Positions 34,614-42,829 of a DNA stretch of 64,000 nucleotides are shown piece after piece (the first letter of the stretch is position 1; every line of letters begins with the position of its first letter). Origin of the DNA: Leptolinea sp. UBA5203 (lineage in GTDB: Bacteria; Chloroflexota; Anaerolineae; Anaerolineales; Anaerolineaceae); contig DHVR01000072.1 of assembly GCA_002412765.1 (NCBI GenBank), positions 50,601 through 114,600 of the forward strand, in the 5' to 3' direction. Below the pieces are notes generated by a model, which had not been told where the DNA came from, made no database searches, and was given only the letters and a program-made list of their open reading frames with translations. A program made the position numbers and the translations under genes.

Positions 34614-35827
34614 AACAGCAATAGCGGCACAGGAATAAAGCAAAGGACGAAGATCACCAAACCCACAATCGCCAGACGTTTGCGGGCTGGATCCAATGGG
34701 GTGATCTGATCGAGAGGCTCCGCGTGGATTCGCCCAAAAAAGAAAATCAAGGCTGCCCAAAACCACCAACCGGACCAGAAAATGCCCAATCCCAGCAGGA
34801 TTCCCAATATCCAGGGATAGACGCGCTTTGCGCCTTTTTTTCCAAACATGACATAAAACAAATGCCCGCCATCCAATTGACCAGCCGGTACCAGGTTCAG
34901 CATGGTCACCAACAAGCCCGCCCACCCCGCCCAGGCGATGGAGTTTAATTGCACATCCATTCCGCCAAAAGGAAAGGGGGTACCCGTGAAGAAATATCGC
35001 AGCCAATATAAAACAGGCATCACACCGCCGTAATCCAGCGGCACAGGCAATAGCTGTCCAAAAGCCAGATATTTCAGGGCGAGATACAAGATGGAGTTTC
35101 CTTCCAGGATTAGGGAGGAAGTTGTACTGCTTACCAAAGGCAAGGGACCCAGAACAGAGAGTTTCAGCCCATAAAACAAGATCGGTACCGCAACGACAAA
35201 ACCAGCCAGCGGACCCGCAATGCCGATATCCATAAGCTGCTTGCGATTCTTGGGAATCTCTTTGATATTGATGAAAGCGCCCATGGTGCCCATCAAACTG
35301 CCTGGGAAGGGAATAAAATACGGCAGGGATACATGCACTTTGTGATACCGTCCAGCGAAATAATGGCCAAATTCATGCGCCAGTAGAATCCCCAGCATGC
35401 TGATGGTGAAAGGCAGCCCGCGCAAAACCAGCGTTTGAATGGCCAGTAAATCCATTTTCTCCGGCAAAGCTTCCAGACCATAGGTACTGCCAACCATTAG
35501 CACGGAGAAGACGGTGAGAATAAAAAACAGTAGATTGATCCAGGGGTTGGACGGTTTTTTCTTCTCCAATAAGGGGGCCAATAAAATCACCTGTGCCTGA
35601 TCCTCCAACCTAAATAGCGGCATCAGCTTGAGGGGTTCCAGCGCCAGAGCCAATTGATCATAGGCTTTTTCAGAATCCGGATGGATTAAATGCCCTTCAT
35701 ACCGCGCCAGAAAAGCATCCTGGTGCTCCCCATAACGGATGACCTCAATATGAAAATGCCGCTCAATGATGGGGCGCAGTTGATCGGTATAATCCAGAAT
35801 GTTTATTTTTGATTTTAAGTTGTCCAT
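34610..35827 (-). CDS. Site-2 protease-like membrane metallopeptidase (M50)
   Basis: The 405-residue membrane protein has a cytosolic N-terminal region of about 100 residues, as in EGY1-like proteins, then about seven helices. The zinc site is LLAHEFGHYFAGRYH (HExxH) and the third ligand lies in LNLVPAGQLDGGHLFYV. It is a putative intramembrane protease; no substrate is suggested by context. Confidence 0.9.
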   Translation of the reverse strand: MDNLKSKINILDYTDQLRPIIERHFHIEVIRYGEHQDAFLARYEGHLIHPDSEKAYDQLALALEPLKLMPLFRLEDQAQVILLAPLLEKKKPSNPWINLLFFILTVFSVLMVGSTYGLEALPEKMDLLAIQTLVLRGLPFTISMLGILLAHEFGHYFAGRYHKVHVSLPYFIPFPGSLMGTMGAFINIKEIPKNRKQLMDIGIAGPLAGFVVAVPILFYGLKLSVLGPLPLVSSTTSSLILEGNSILYLALKYLAFGQLLPVPLDYGGVMPVLYWLRYFFTGTPFPFGGMDVQLNSIAWAGWAGLLVTMLNLVPAGQLDGGHLFYVMFGKKGAKRVYPWILGILLGLGIFWSGWWFWAALIFFFGRIHAEPLDQITPLDPARKRLAIVGLVIFVLCFIPVPLLLF

Positions 35828-35917
35828 TATAAGGGGTGCCCTTTATTTATCCAAAAGATTTATTGACAATCCAAATTTGATTGTACCGCTATTGGAAGGC
35901 CTTCACCAGCAATCAAA

Positions 35918-35975
35918 AGTGGCTGTATAAAAGTAGTGGCAATTCATGAATTGCCGCTACTTTTTTACAGCCACT
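35918..35975. repeat. 58-bp near-perfect palindrome downstream of selC
   Basis: The left arm AGTGGCTGTATAAAAGTAGT continues with GGCAATTCA and the right arm is its reverse complement with two mismatches over 29 bp, with no loop. The outer part carries T-tracts in both directions (CTACTTTT, CTACTTTTTT), so it can also terminate selC on the minus strand and any transcript from the plus side. It is far longer than the other terminators in the window. Confidence 0.8.
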
Positions 35976-35982
35976 AGGGAGG

Positions 35983-36076
35983 CGGGAGCGGATGGGAGTC
36001 GAACCCACCGCGGCCCGCAACGCGACCCGCCACCGGTTTTGAAGACCGGGGAACCCACCGGAGCCCAACCACCCCC
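35983..36076 (-). tRNA. selC: tRNA-Sec (anticodon TCA, selC)
   Basis: The 94-nt cloverleaf has all selenocysteine-tRNA hallmarks: an 8-bp acceptor stem (GGGGGTGG with CCGCTCCC), a 6-bp D-stem closed by the 4-nt loop CGGT as in E. coli selC, anticodon stem CCGGT/ACCGG with loop CTTCAAA (anticodon TCA), a long extra arm of about 22 nt and a 5-bp T-stem with TTCGACT loop. The discriminator is G and the encoded 3' end is CCT, so CCA needs editing by nucleotidyltransferase. It implies SelA, SelB and SelD elsewhere in the genome and matches the in-frame TGA gene at 38626-39366. Confidence 0.93.
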
Positions 36077-36083
36077 ACCTGTT

Positions 36084-36112
36084 AATATACCTTCTGCATC
36101 GCACTACGTCAA
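36084..36112 (-). promoter_or_regulatory. Promoter of selC
   Basis: On the minus strand TTGACG (36112-36107) and TATATT (36089-36084) are 17 bp apart. The -10 box ends only 8 bases before the mature 5' end, so the tRNA would need little or no 5' trimming. Confidence 0.7.
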
Positions 36113-36168
36113 TGATCTCCCATTTCAAACCTCTGGTGCAATGGACGACTCAGGTTTCTTGTAGATCA

Positions 36169-38229
36169 TCACTCGAGGATCAGTACATCCCAGAGATACA
36201 ATTGGGGAACCGTGGTTATTAGAAAACCATCTTCAATGGTATATGTCAACGGCAGAACCTCTTGAAAGTCAGGAGAGATCAGTGACAATGTTTTTCGGGT
36301 AGGATCAAAGTCATCTGGAATCTGTATCCGAACTGAAAATTCTTCCGATTTCTGGAAGTCTCCAACCTGATAATCAAAATTGACAAGATGGACAACCATT
36401 CGATCCTCGCCTTGATATGGGACGAGTTGAACATTAGGCGGAGCAGCATTCGCTTGTGCAGCCGTAAGGACTGTGTCTCGAATCAAACCTGCCGACTTCT
36501 GATCCAACCGGTCACTATACAACCAAGCGAGATTTTCCCTAAAGAAGATAAATTGTCCATTTCCCAGTGGATGCGTTCCAGATGTCAGCAATCCACTGAT
36601 TTCTGGTCGGCTTTTAGGCATAAAATACTCATCCTGGGATGCAAACCTCGAATCAAAAGCCAGAACGACCCCGCCATCCTGAACGAAATCAAGTAACTTT
36701 TGCAATTCAGAATCAGACCATGCATAACCATGGGCTATAGCAACCTTGTAAGCAGGGGATAAGTTACCGATATCTATGACTCCATAAGGAATATTAGCTT
36801 CTGCCAAAATCCAGGCACTTCCCTGGGAGCCATCAATGGGGCCATAATCCGTGCTGGTGCTATGAGGCGGCATAATTACTGCAGCTTCGGCCAACGGGAC
36901 AAGTCCAAGAAAGGCTTCTGGATGCTCCCTTAGGAAAGCATAATATGGACGGATTGCCGCGTGATTGGCCACAAACTGGTTCCCAACAAAAGCCATCTCC
37001 ATATCAAAATAAAGAAAGTATCCCTGGTTTGCATAAGCTTCAGCAAAAAAGTGTTGTGTAAGCATGGTGCCAGTTTTCTCCCCCAGTTTTGCTAACTCAC
37101 CATAATCATATATGTTCATCAAAACAACACCGTACTTCCCTTTTCCCTGTGCATAACGTAATGCCGGTGAGGCGGGAACGCCTCCGGGCAACGCGATATT
37201 GCCTGCACTATTCATTCTTGGGTTTGCTAGATAAGTGTGCTCGAAGGTGTAATAATCCAGATTATTGGCAAAAGAAAATTGATCCGTATGATATAGAGGA
37301 CCATAATTCGCTGATATTAATATCTCTTTGCCATTTTGTGCAGCATAGGATCTCGCCAATTGAATGAGCTCTTCAACAAAATCATTGGATTCATTGCGTA
37401 AATATTGATAGTAATCCTCACCCAGAGGAGCTTGACGAAAATCTGTTTTGTACACATCGATGGCATTGTTTTCTATGAGGTAATCTTTGTAATTGAAACT
37501 CATAATATCCTTAATACCCAGATTCAATAATTGCTCATCAGAATAATGGGATTGGAGGTAGCGCGGAAATCCTGCCAGGCTGTTCTCATCCAGACCACTG
37601 CCAACCTCGACCGCTGCGGCAGCACCAAGATACTCATCAAAAACAAATCCATCCGCACCCAAACCAATTTGGTTTTTAATAAAATCGCGCAACCATTGCC
37701 GATAGGCTGGATGCATCATGTCTAAAAACACCAGATCTTGATTGTAAATAACATTGCCATCCAAATCTTTCACATAAGCTTCTTTCAAGGCTTCAGGCAA
37801 GTCCGCTACTTGTTTCCAGGCATCATGATTCATCATGGACACTTCAGCAATAAACAAAGCGCCGCACTCATGTGCATGATCAATGGGCCAAGCCTCCTGA
37901 TGAAGATTCCATCCAAAGCCCACCACAGAGGGTGTCATGACTTCATCATCAGGATCTTCGTATGGAAAATTGCAACTTTTATTGTAAATATCAACCTTGG
38001 TACTTGGAGGAACCCATTCCGGAAAAGGTTCGCTGGTTTCTTCAGAGGTTTCTTGAGAGGAACCGCTTTCCGTTTCTACGGTTTCCAATAATGAGCTACA
38101 CCAAGGTGGCATGGGCCAGGGACCCTGTGGTGGGCAGATTTTCAGGATAAACATTAGCGCAACACCGCCGATCAACAAACTCGCCATAATCAGGACCAGC
38201 GCCAAACAGGTAAGTACTTTCTTTTTCAT
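36169..38229 (-). CDS. Membrane-anchored putative glycoside hydrolase-like protein
   Basis: The 686-residue protein has an N-terminal membrane anchor (residues of about 5-30), an acidic Ser/Thr/Glu linker (SGSSQETSEETSEP) and a TIM-barrel-like region with FLDMMHPAYRQWLRDFI, LGADGFVFDEYLGAA (a candidate catalytic Asp/Glu) and EILISANYGP. A Rossmann-like domain (about residues 420-560) recalls the beta-galactosidase trimerisation domain, and the C-terminus is beta-rich. I cannot assign it to a GH family or substrate. It sits alone upstream of selC. Confidence 0.55.
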   Translation of the reverse strand: MKKKVLTCLALVLIMASLLIGGVALMFILKICPPQGPWPMPPWCSSLLETVETESGSSQETSEETSEPFPEWVPPSTKVDIYNKSCNFPYEDPDDEVMTPSVVGFGWNLHQEAWPIDHAHECGALFIAEVSMMNHDAWKQVADLPEALKEAYVKDLDGNVIYNQDLVFLDMMHPAYRQWLRDFIKNQIGLGADGFVFDEYLGAAAAVEVGSGLDENSLAGFPRYLQSHYSDEQLLNLGIKDIMSFNYKDYLIENNAIDVYKTDFRQAPLGEDYYQYLRNESNDFVEELIQLARSYAAQNGKEILISANYGPLYHTDQFSFANNLDYYTFEHTYLANPRMNSAGNIALPGGVPASPALRYAQGKGKYGVVLMNIYDYGELAKLGEKTGTMLTQHFFAEAYANQGYFLYFDMEMAFVGNQFVANHAAIRPYYAFLREHPEAFLGLVPLAEAAVIMPPHSTSTDYGPIDGSQGSAWILAEANIPYGVIDIGNLSPAYKVAIAHGYAWSDSELQKLLDFVQDGGVVLAFDSRFASQDEYFMPKSRPEISGLLTSGTHPLGNGQFIFFRENLAWLYSDRLDQKSAGLIRDTVLTAAQANAAPPNVQLVPYQGEDRMVVHLVNFDYQVGDFQKSEEFSVRIQIPDDFDPTRKTLSLISPDFQEVLPLTYTIEDGFLITTVPQLYLWDVLILE

Positions 38230-38625
38230 AATACACTCTCCTGAAGCAAACTTGTGAACCTTTGAACCTGATTCATTTTTAAACTACTTTCTATTGCTTG
38301 GTATTTAGTTTTATGGGTTAGTGATGATTAGACTTTCTACTGAATATCCTTCACAGCCAAGGAAATATATTGAAATAATTTATCAGATTGGACATGCAAT
38401 GCCTGAAGATAACTTCTCGAACTCTATTGGATCCATCCTATTCCAACTCTTTATCCTTGGAATAAAATGTATAAACGCTCCAACGTTTATTGAAATGCAG
38501 AAAGCCACTCCATGAAGTTTTTTCGGACACCTGCCAGAAAAATATCATAGAATGGCTCCTTCTACCAACAAATCAATAACAATTTTAGCTTTTGAATTTC
38601 TTTTCAAAATTCAAATAGTGCTGAC
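38230..38625. other. Intergenic region without a recognised feature
   Basis: This gap of about 396 bases between the hydrolase-like gene and the 3' end of the peroxiredoxin gene is AT-rich. Short frames inside lack ribosome binding sites. It presumably contains the promoter of the hydrolase-like gene, but no clear -35/-10 pair or hairpin was identified. Confidence 0.5.
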
Positions 38626-39366
38626 CTATAACAAAAGCGCTTGTAATTTTTCCTCATCAAAATCAAAAACGTACTGCCCTTTAATATCAAACGTAGGTGT
38701 GATGATCGGGCCTCCGGTGAGCTTGCGAACAAAGGCCGCCGCTTCCGGATTAGCATTCACATCCACTTCCTGATAGGCAATGGCATGATACGCCAGCCAC
38801 TCGCGTGCCGTCCGACAATCCGGACACCAGCGCGTGCAATACATCACAACCCCTGATTTGGGTGTTTCTGTTTTTGTTTCAGGTTTAACCGGTTGGGTCA
38901 CTTCCTTCCCATTGATTTGCTTGAGAATTCCAAACAATTCGGCATTATCGGGCTGATCATCGATTTTGTGAATATCAATATCCCGAATTACGCCTTCCGG
39001 ATCAATCACAAAGATTGCCCGTTCGGTAGTGCCATCCTGGCGCAAAACGCCATATTGATCGGCTACTTTGCCATGCGGCCAAAAATCCGATAATAGCGGG
39101 AATGTGATTCCTCCCAGGCTTTTTGCCCAGGCTTGTAAACATGGTACATGATCTACACTGATACCCAGAACCTGGGTATTTTCCCCTTCAAACTCGGCCA
39201 AGCGCTCCTCATACGAAGGGATCTGATTCGTTCATATAGGGGTCCAGGCCAGGGGAAAGAAAGCCAAAACCACATTTTTTCCACGAAAATCGCGCAGATT
39301 AATTTCCTTGCCCGTATGACTGGGAAGAGAAAACTCAGGTGCGCGTTGTCCAACTTTTAATGTCAT
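38626..39366 (-). CDS. Selenocysteine-containing peroxiredoxin fused to a glutaredoxin domain (in-frame TGA at 39232-39234)
   Basis: Translated through one TGA, the gene gives 246 residues from an ATG at 39366 with an AGGAGGT ribosome site. Residues 1-165 are an AhpC/TSA peroxiredoxin: QRAPEFSLPSHTGKEINLRD, FFPLAWTPI-TGA-TNQIPSYEE, then DFWPHGKVADQYGVLR and AIFVIDPEG. The TGA is codon 45, exactly where the peroxidatic Cys stands in the TPVC motif, so it probably encodes selenocysteine. The C-terminal 85 residues are a glutaredoxin-like domain with YCTRWCPDCRTAREWL and GGPIITPTFDI. The fused domain would reduce the selenenic acid. selC is 2.5 kb away. A point mutation of TGC cannot be excluded without comparison. 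Confidence 0.85.
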
Positions 39367-39405
39367 GTTTTTTTACCTCCTGGTTAAGCGATGAAAAACA
39401 AAATT

Positions 39406-39434
39406 ATTATAATATTTTTTATCTTATTCATCAA
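39406..39434 (-). promoter_or_regulatory. Promoter of the selenoprotein peroxiredoxin gene
   Basis: On the minus strand TTGATG (39434-39429) and TATAAT (39411-39406) are 17 bp apart, about 40 bases upstream of the ATG at 39366. Confidence 0.7.
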
Positions 39435-39444
39435 GTAATGTGAC

Positions 39445-39476
39445 AAAAAGAAAGCCGGTCGCCCGGCGTTCTTTTA
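39445..39476 (-). terminator. Terminator overlapping the rhodanese stop codon
   Basis: On the minus strand AAAAGAACGCCGG pairs with CCGGCTTTCTTTT and ends in T5. The first arm begins at the TAA of the rhodanese gene, isolating it from the peroxiredoxin gene downstream. Confidence 0.7.
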
Positions 39477-40337
39477 TGTATTGTGATATTCAGGATATCC
39501 TTCTTCGATAGGAAGATTGAAATCTCGCGACCATTCATTCCAGGAATTAAAATAATTTCGTACGTTTTTAAAACCTGCCAGCTTCAAGGCCATAAATGTA
39601 TTTGAAGACCGCGCACCTTTGAAACAGTAAATATAAACCGGCTTTTCGGGGTCCAGTTTAATCTCATTTAAAGCAGATATAATTTCTTCAGGGGATTTAA
39701 ACCAGGGAATTCCTTCCTTGATCGTCATCAATCGATACCATTCTATCCACACAGCACTGGGGATTCTTCCCTTACGCGGGCAGTAATCATATCCATATGG
39801 CGATGAGTTCGCCCCAATCCACTCTGCATAATCGCGGTTATCCAAAATCTGGATATCCGGGTTATCAATGGCTGCCAGCATCTGTTCCGTAGTAATAATA
39901 ATGTTGGGGTCCAATACAGGTTTGTAGTTGGAGGGTTCATAGAATGGCACATCTACTGTAATTGGCATATTCTTCGCCTTCCAGGCCCGGTAGCTGCCAT
40001 TAAGAACAGCAACCCAGGGATGACCGAAGTATTGCATCAATACCCATCCGCGACAGGAGCGTCCGTAACCACTATCCAGGGCATCTTCATAAACCACAAC
40101 TTTGTGCTCTTTCTTCAGCCCGGCACCCCGTAATAAATAGGTGAAATGTTCCACCATGGCCGGATGGCCGCCGTTTTCTGGGAGGGAAATATACAGGAAA
40201 AAATCATGAATATTGACTGCCCCAGGGATATGTCCCTTTTGATAAACCTGTGGTTCTCGGGTATCAATCAGGAAAACCTCTCCCTGCTGCATCATTTTTT
40301 CTAACTCTTCCACCCCGATTAATAATTGTTCATTCAT
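39474..40337 (-). CDS. Two-domain rhodanese (thiosulfate:cyanide-type sulfurtransferase)
   Basis: The 287-residue protein has an N-terminal inactive rhodanese domain (VFLIDTREPQVYQKGHIPGA) and a C-terminal catalytic one whose loop is YIYCFKGARSSNTFMALK, with the persulfide Cys. The domain order matches SseA/TST-type enzymes, which transfer sulfane sulfur from thiosulfate or 3-mercaptopyruvate. It follows the signal-less substrate-binding protein by 33 bases, so the two are probably one unit. Confidence 0.9.
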   Translation of the reverse strand: MNEQLLIGVEELEKMMQQGEVFLIDTREPQVYQKGHIPGAVNIHDFFLYISLPENGGHPAMVEHFTYLLRGAGLKKEHKVVVYEDALDSGYGRSCRGWVLMQYFGHPWVAVLNGSYRAWKAKNMPITVDVPFYEPSNYKPVLDPNIIITTEQMLAAIDNPDIQILDNRDYAEWIGANSSPYGYDYCPRKGRIPSAVWIEWYRLMTIKEGIPWFKSPEEIISALNEIKLDPEKPVYIYCFKGARSSNTFMALKLAGFKNVRNYFNSWNEWSRDFNLPIEEGYPEYHNT

Positions 40338-40370
40338 ACGGTTACCAGCCTTTATGGACTAATCCAAGTT

Positions 40371-41297
40371 TTATTTTGCGCCTGCTTCCTTAGCAAATTT
40401 TGTCTCTACAAATTTCTCCAAATCAATTTTCTTCGACATGGCTGCGATGGTTTGAGTCAGATAGGTCTGCATAGTCTCGAAATCTTCAATCACAGGGAAT
40501 AACTCATCATAAGTCACTTTCTTGCGCGGATCCGCTAAAACGGATTCAATGATGTCTTCACCCTGACTCAAGAATTGTGCGCCAACCTTGGCAGCAGATT
40601 TCGGGTCCTTTGTGATGGAATGGCCGGATTGCACTAGACTGTTAATTAATTCCTGAACACCATCCGGATTACTGCCAATAACATCCTCGCGTACTGCCAA
40701 AACACAACAGGGATGGTTTTTCCAAATATCCTGGGAGATGCGGAATTCTTCACCATCTCCAGCTTTGATCACCTGGCTTCCAAAGGGCTCAGCAACAATA
40801 AATCCACCGACGGTACCCTTCTCATCCCATTCAATAATTTCAGGGATATCGGACGGAGCAACTACATCAAACACGACATCTTTACCAGCACCGATCTCGA
40901 AACCGCTATCCCGCAATAATTTATCAAAAAGAAGGTGATGCACAGAAAGGTAATGAGGGATAAGAACTGCTTTACCTTTAAAATCTTCAATTTTTGTAAT
41001 ATGGGCGCTCTTGTTGGTCACAATAGTACTGCCGGCTTTGTGCATTTGCAGTACAAGACGAATGGGCATCCGTGAGCTAAACAGTTCCATTGCCATTGGC
41101 GCTAAAATACAGGCAGCCTCAATTTTTCCATCTTTAAAGTCACTCGCTAAGGGATTCCAGCCGCGGTAGGCCTGGGTTTCCAGCTCAAGATGATTGAATG
41201 ATTCTTGTTCTTTTGCTACTTTATCAGCAGTAATACCGAGTGCGAGATGGTCCGTAATTTTTAAATGTCCCACACGAATTTTGGGTTTGACAGACAC
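40371..41297 (-). CDS. NrtA/SsuA-like substrate-binding-fold protein without signal peptide
   Basis: The 308-residue protein starts at a GTG (41297) with AGGAGG upstream. It has the NMT1/ThiY-like periplasmic binding fold: RVGHLKITDHLALGITADK, a linker region and ILAPMAMEL, EDFKGKAVLIPHY and VGGFIVAEPFGSQVI. Unlike ABC-transporter binding proteins it lacks a signal peptide or lipobox, and no permease or ATPase is adjacent. It may act in the cytoplasm as a ligand carrier or sensor, possibly for a sulfur compound given the downstream rhodanese. The ligand is unknown. Confidence 0.75.
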   Translation of the reverse strand: MSVKPKIRVGHLKITDHLALGITADKVAKEQESFNHLELETQAYRGWNPLASDFKDGKIEAACILAPMAMELFSSRMPIRLVLQMHKAGSTIVTNKSAHITKIEDFKGKAVLIPHYLSVHHLLFDKLLRDSGFEIGAGKDVVFDVVAPSDIPEIIEWDEKGTVGGFIVAEPFGSQVIKAGDGEEFRISQDIWKNHPCCVLAVREDVIGSNPDGVQELINSLVQSGHSITKDPKSAAKVGAQFLSQGEDIIESVLADPRKKVTYDELFPVIEDFETMQTYLTQTIAAMSKKIDLEKFVETKFAKEAGAK

Positions 41298-41452
41298 AAT
41301 AACCTCCTGAAACTGTTTATCACAATGAATTTTATAAATCAGAATTGAAGGACAAACTGCTTTTTTTCAAGGCAATTAATCCATCTTTATTATACAAAGG
41401 TTAAAAATGCCTGTTCATAAAAATTACCCAAACAAAACCTAAAGATTAAACC

Positions 41453-41482
41453 AAAAGCGAACGATAACCTTCTATCGTTCGC
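41453..41482 (-). terminator. Terminator of the PAP2 operon
   Basis: GCGAACGATA at 41457 pairs with TATCGTTCGC at 41473 over 10 bp with a 6-nt loop; on the minus strand a short T-run (CTTTTGG) follows. Confidence 0.8.
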
Positions 41483-41505
41483 ATACAATCCAATGAGTGT
41501 ATTAT

Positions 41506-42063
41506 CTATGGCAAAAATGCAAACGGGAAAGCACTCATCAGCAAAGGTGCCAGGGCTAGGAAAAGCACGCCGCCCAAGGCGCCAACTAGAATCCCGACAA
41601 TCACATCAGAGAGATAATGCAGCCCGGTAATCACCCTGGCTGCACTGACGGCTGGTGCCCAAATGAGCAAGGCCAGGCCAAACCAGGCGGGTCCCAGACC
41701 CATCGCCATCACGGCAAGCAGTGCTGTTCGGGCGGCATGGCCGGAAGGGAAGGAATGCGGGTCGGATTTGCGATAAATCGCGCCCCAATCCCCTTCAGGT
41801 CGCCTGCGGCGTACGATGAATTTTATCGTCAGAACAATTAATGCCATGGCAACGGTGGAGACGCCCATCAGGGCCGCGTTATTGTGCCACTGTGGATTGC
41901 CAAATAACCAGATCAAACTCAAAGCCAGCAAACAAAACCAGGAATCCCCGGAATGGGCAAAGAATACCGATGCCGGCCAAATCCATTGATTATCCCGTTT
42001 CAGTCGAAGGCGTTCACTCCAACGAGCATCCACAGCAAAAAGAGTATCGATAAAATTAGTCAT
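41506..42063 (-). CDS. PAP2-type phosphatase (membrane lipid phosphatase)
   Basis: The 185-residue membrane protein has the three PAP2 motifs: KFIVRRRRPEGD (Kx6RP), SFPSGHAARTA (PSGH) and ARVITGLHYLSDVIVG (SRx5Hx3D-like). About five helices are visible. It probably dephosphorylates undecaprenyl pyrophosphate or another lipid phosphate. The start overlaps the end of the NTP-transferase gene by 8 bases. Confidence 0.9.
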   Translation of the reverse strand: MTNFIDTLFAVDARWSERLRLKRDNQWIWPASVFFAHSGDSWFCLLALSLIWLFGNPQWHNNAALMGVSTVAMALIVLTIKFIVRRRRPEGDWGAIYRKSDPHSFPSGHAARTALLAVMAMGLGPAWFGLALLIWAPAVSAARVITGLHYLSDVIVGILVGALGGVLFLALAPLLMSAFPFAFLP

Positions 42064-42829
42064 TTGCTGTCAGTCCTGCCTTTAAGATGTCAAATTGATG
42101 AGGTTTATCCACGTCCATGCCCATCTCAGCGTAAGGACAGACTAAGGCATGGCCAATAACATGTAAACGGCGACTGATTTTTCGCTCCGCTGTTTTTAGA
42201 TCCAACTTTTTTAGTAACAATGGAATCAAAATTCCCAAACCGATCAGTCGGGCTTGTTTTACCGGATTCTTGCGTGCAGCAATTAACCGTTTCCAGATCG
42301 GACGCTCCCCATCAGCGATTTCCAAACGAAAAACGGTCACATCTCCACCGCACACCTGGCAGTCGGCCAATTCAATAAACGTGCGATTGGAAGCAGGGAA
42401 ACGGCTCTCCATGGTTTCTTTTTTAATAATGGTATAGAAAACATCCCCAACTAAAGCGTTGGAAGTTTCATACAGCCAATTCAACATCGCCGAGGTAATC
42501 CCAGGAACATCAGAAGCAAGTATAAATGCACGTGCATCCGGTGCGTCAGATCGCTTAAGAGCAGCCGCTGCCGTTTGAATATTATTGAGCATATCTCCCT
42601 GGGATTCCATAAAAATTGTTTCATGCCGGCTAATCAGGGGGGTATCTTTGGGCAAGCCGATTATGACAACCCGCTCAATATGCTCGCATTCATTGACAGC
42701 ATCCAGCACCCATTGAATCATAGGCTTTCCCGCGATCTTCAGCATCGCTTTAGGAATTCCCTGGGTATAGCTGTATAAAGGATCACCGTCTACAGGAATA
42801 CCACCCGCAGTGATAATTGCATCGATCAT
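42056..42829 (-). CDS. Nucleotidyltransferase (MobA/IspD-like NTP-transferase fold)
   Basis: The 257-residue protein has the N-terminal nucleotide-binding pattern DAIITAGG, followed by IPKAMLKIAGKPMIQWVLDAV, typical of NTP transferases that make NDP-sugars, CDP-alcohols or molybdopterin dinucleotides. ILASDVPGITSAML corresponds to the metal-binding Asp region. The C-terminal 100 residues do not match a family I know. It is the middle gene of a three-gene operon with TAATG coupling to the upstream gene. The substrate is unknown. Confidence 0.75.
   Translation of the reverse strand: MIDAIITAGGIPVDGDPLYSYTQGIPKAMLKIAGKPMIQWVLDAVNECEHIERVVIIGLPKDTPLISRHETIFMESQGDMLNNIQTAAAALKRSDAPDARAFILASDVPGITSAMLNWLYETSNALVGDVFYTIIKKETMESRFPASNRTFIELADCQVCGGDVTVFRLEIADGERPIWKRLIAARKNPVKQARLIGLGILIPLLLKKLDLKTAERKISRRLHVIGHALVCPYAEMGMDVDKPHQFDILKAGLTAND

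Noticed and set aside
38321..38515. 64-codon open frame in the gap before the hydrolase-like gene
   Set aside because: No convincing ribosome site, no recognised pattern, and compositional properties of non-coding DNA.
38626..39201. Start of the peroxiredoxin at the internal ATG (39201)
   Set aside because: This would remove the first beta strands and the catalytic residue; the true ribosome site and start are at 39366 and the frame continues through TGA.
39153..39353. 66-codon frame overlapping the 5' part of the peroxiredoxin gene
   Set aside because: It is an alternative frame over sequence that translates into conserved peroxiredoxin motifs in the TGA-containing frame.
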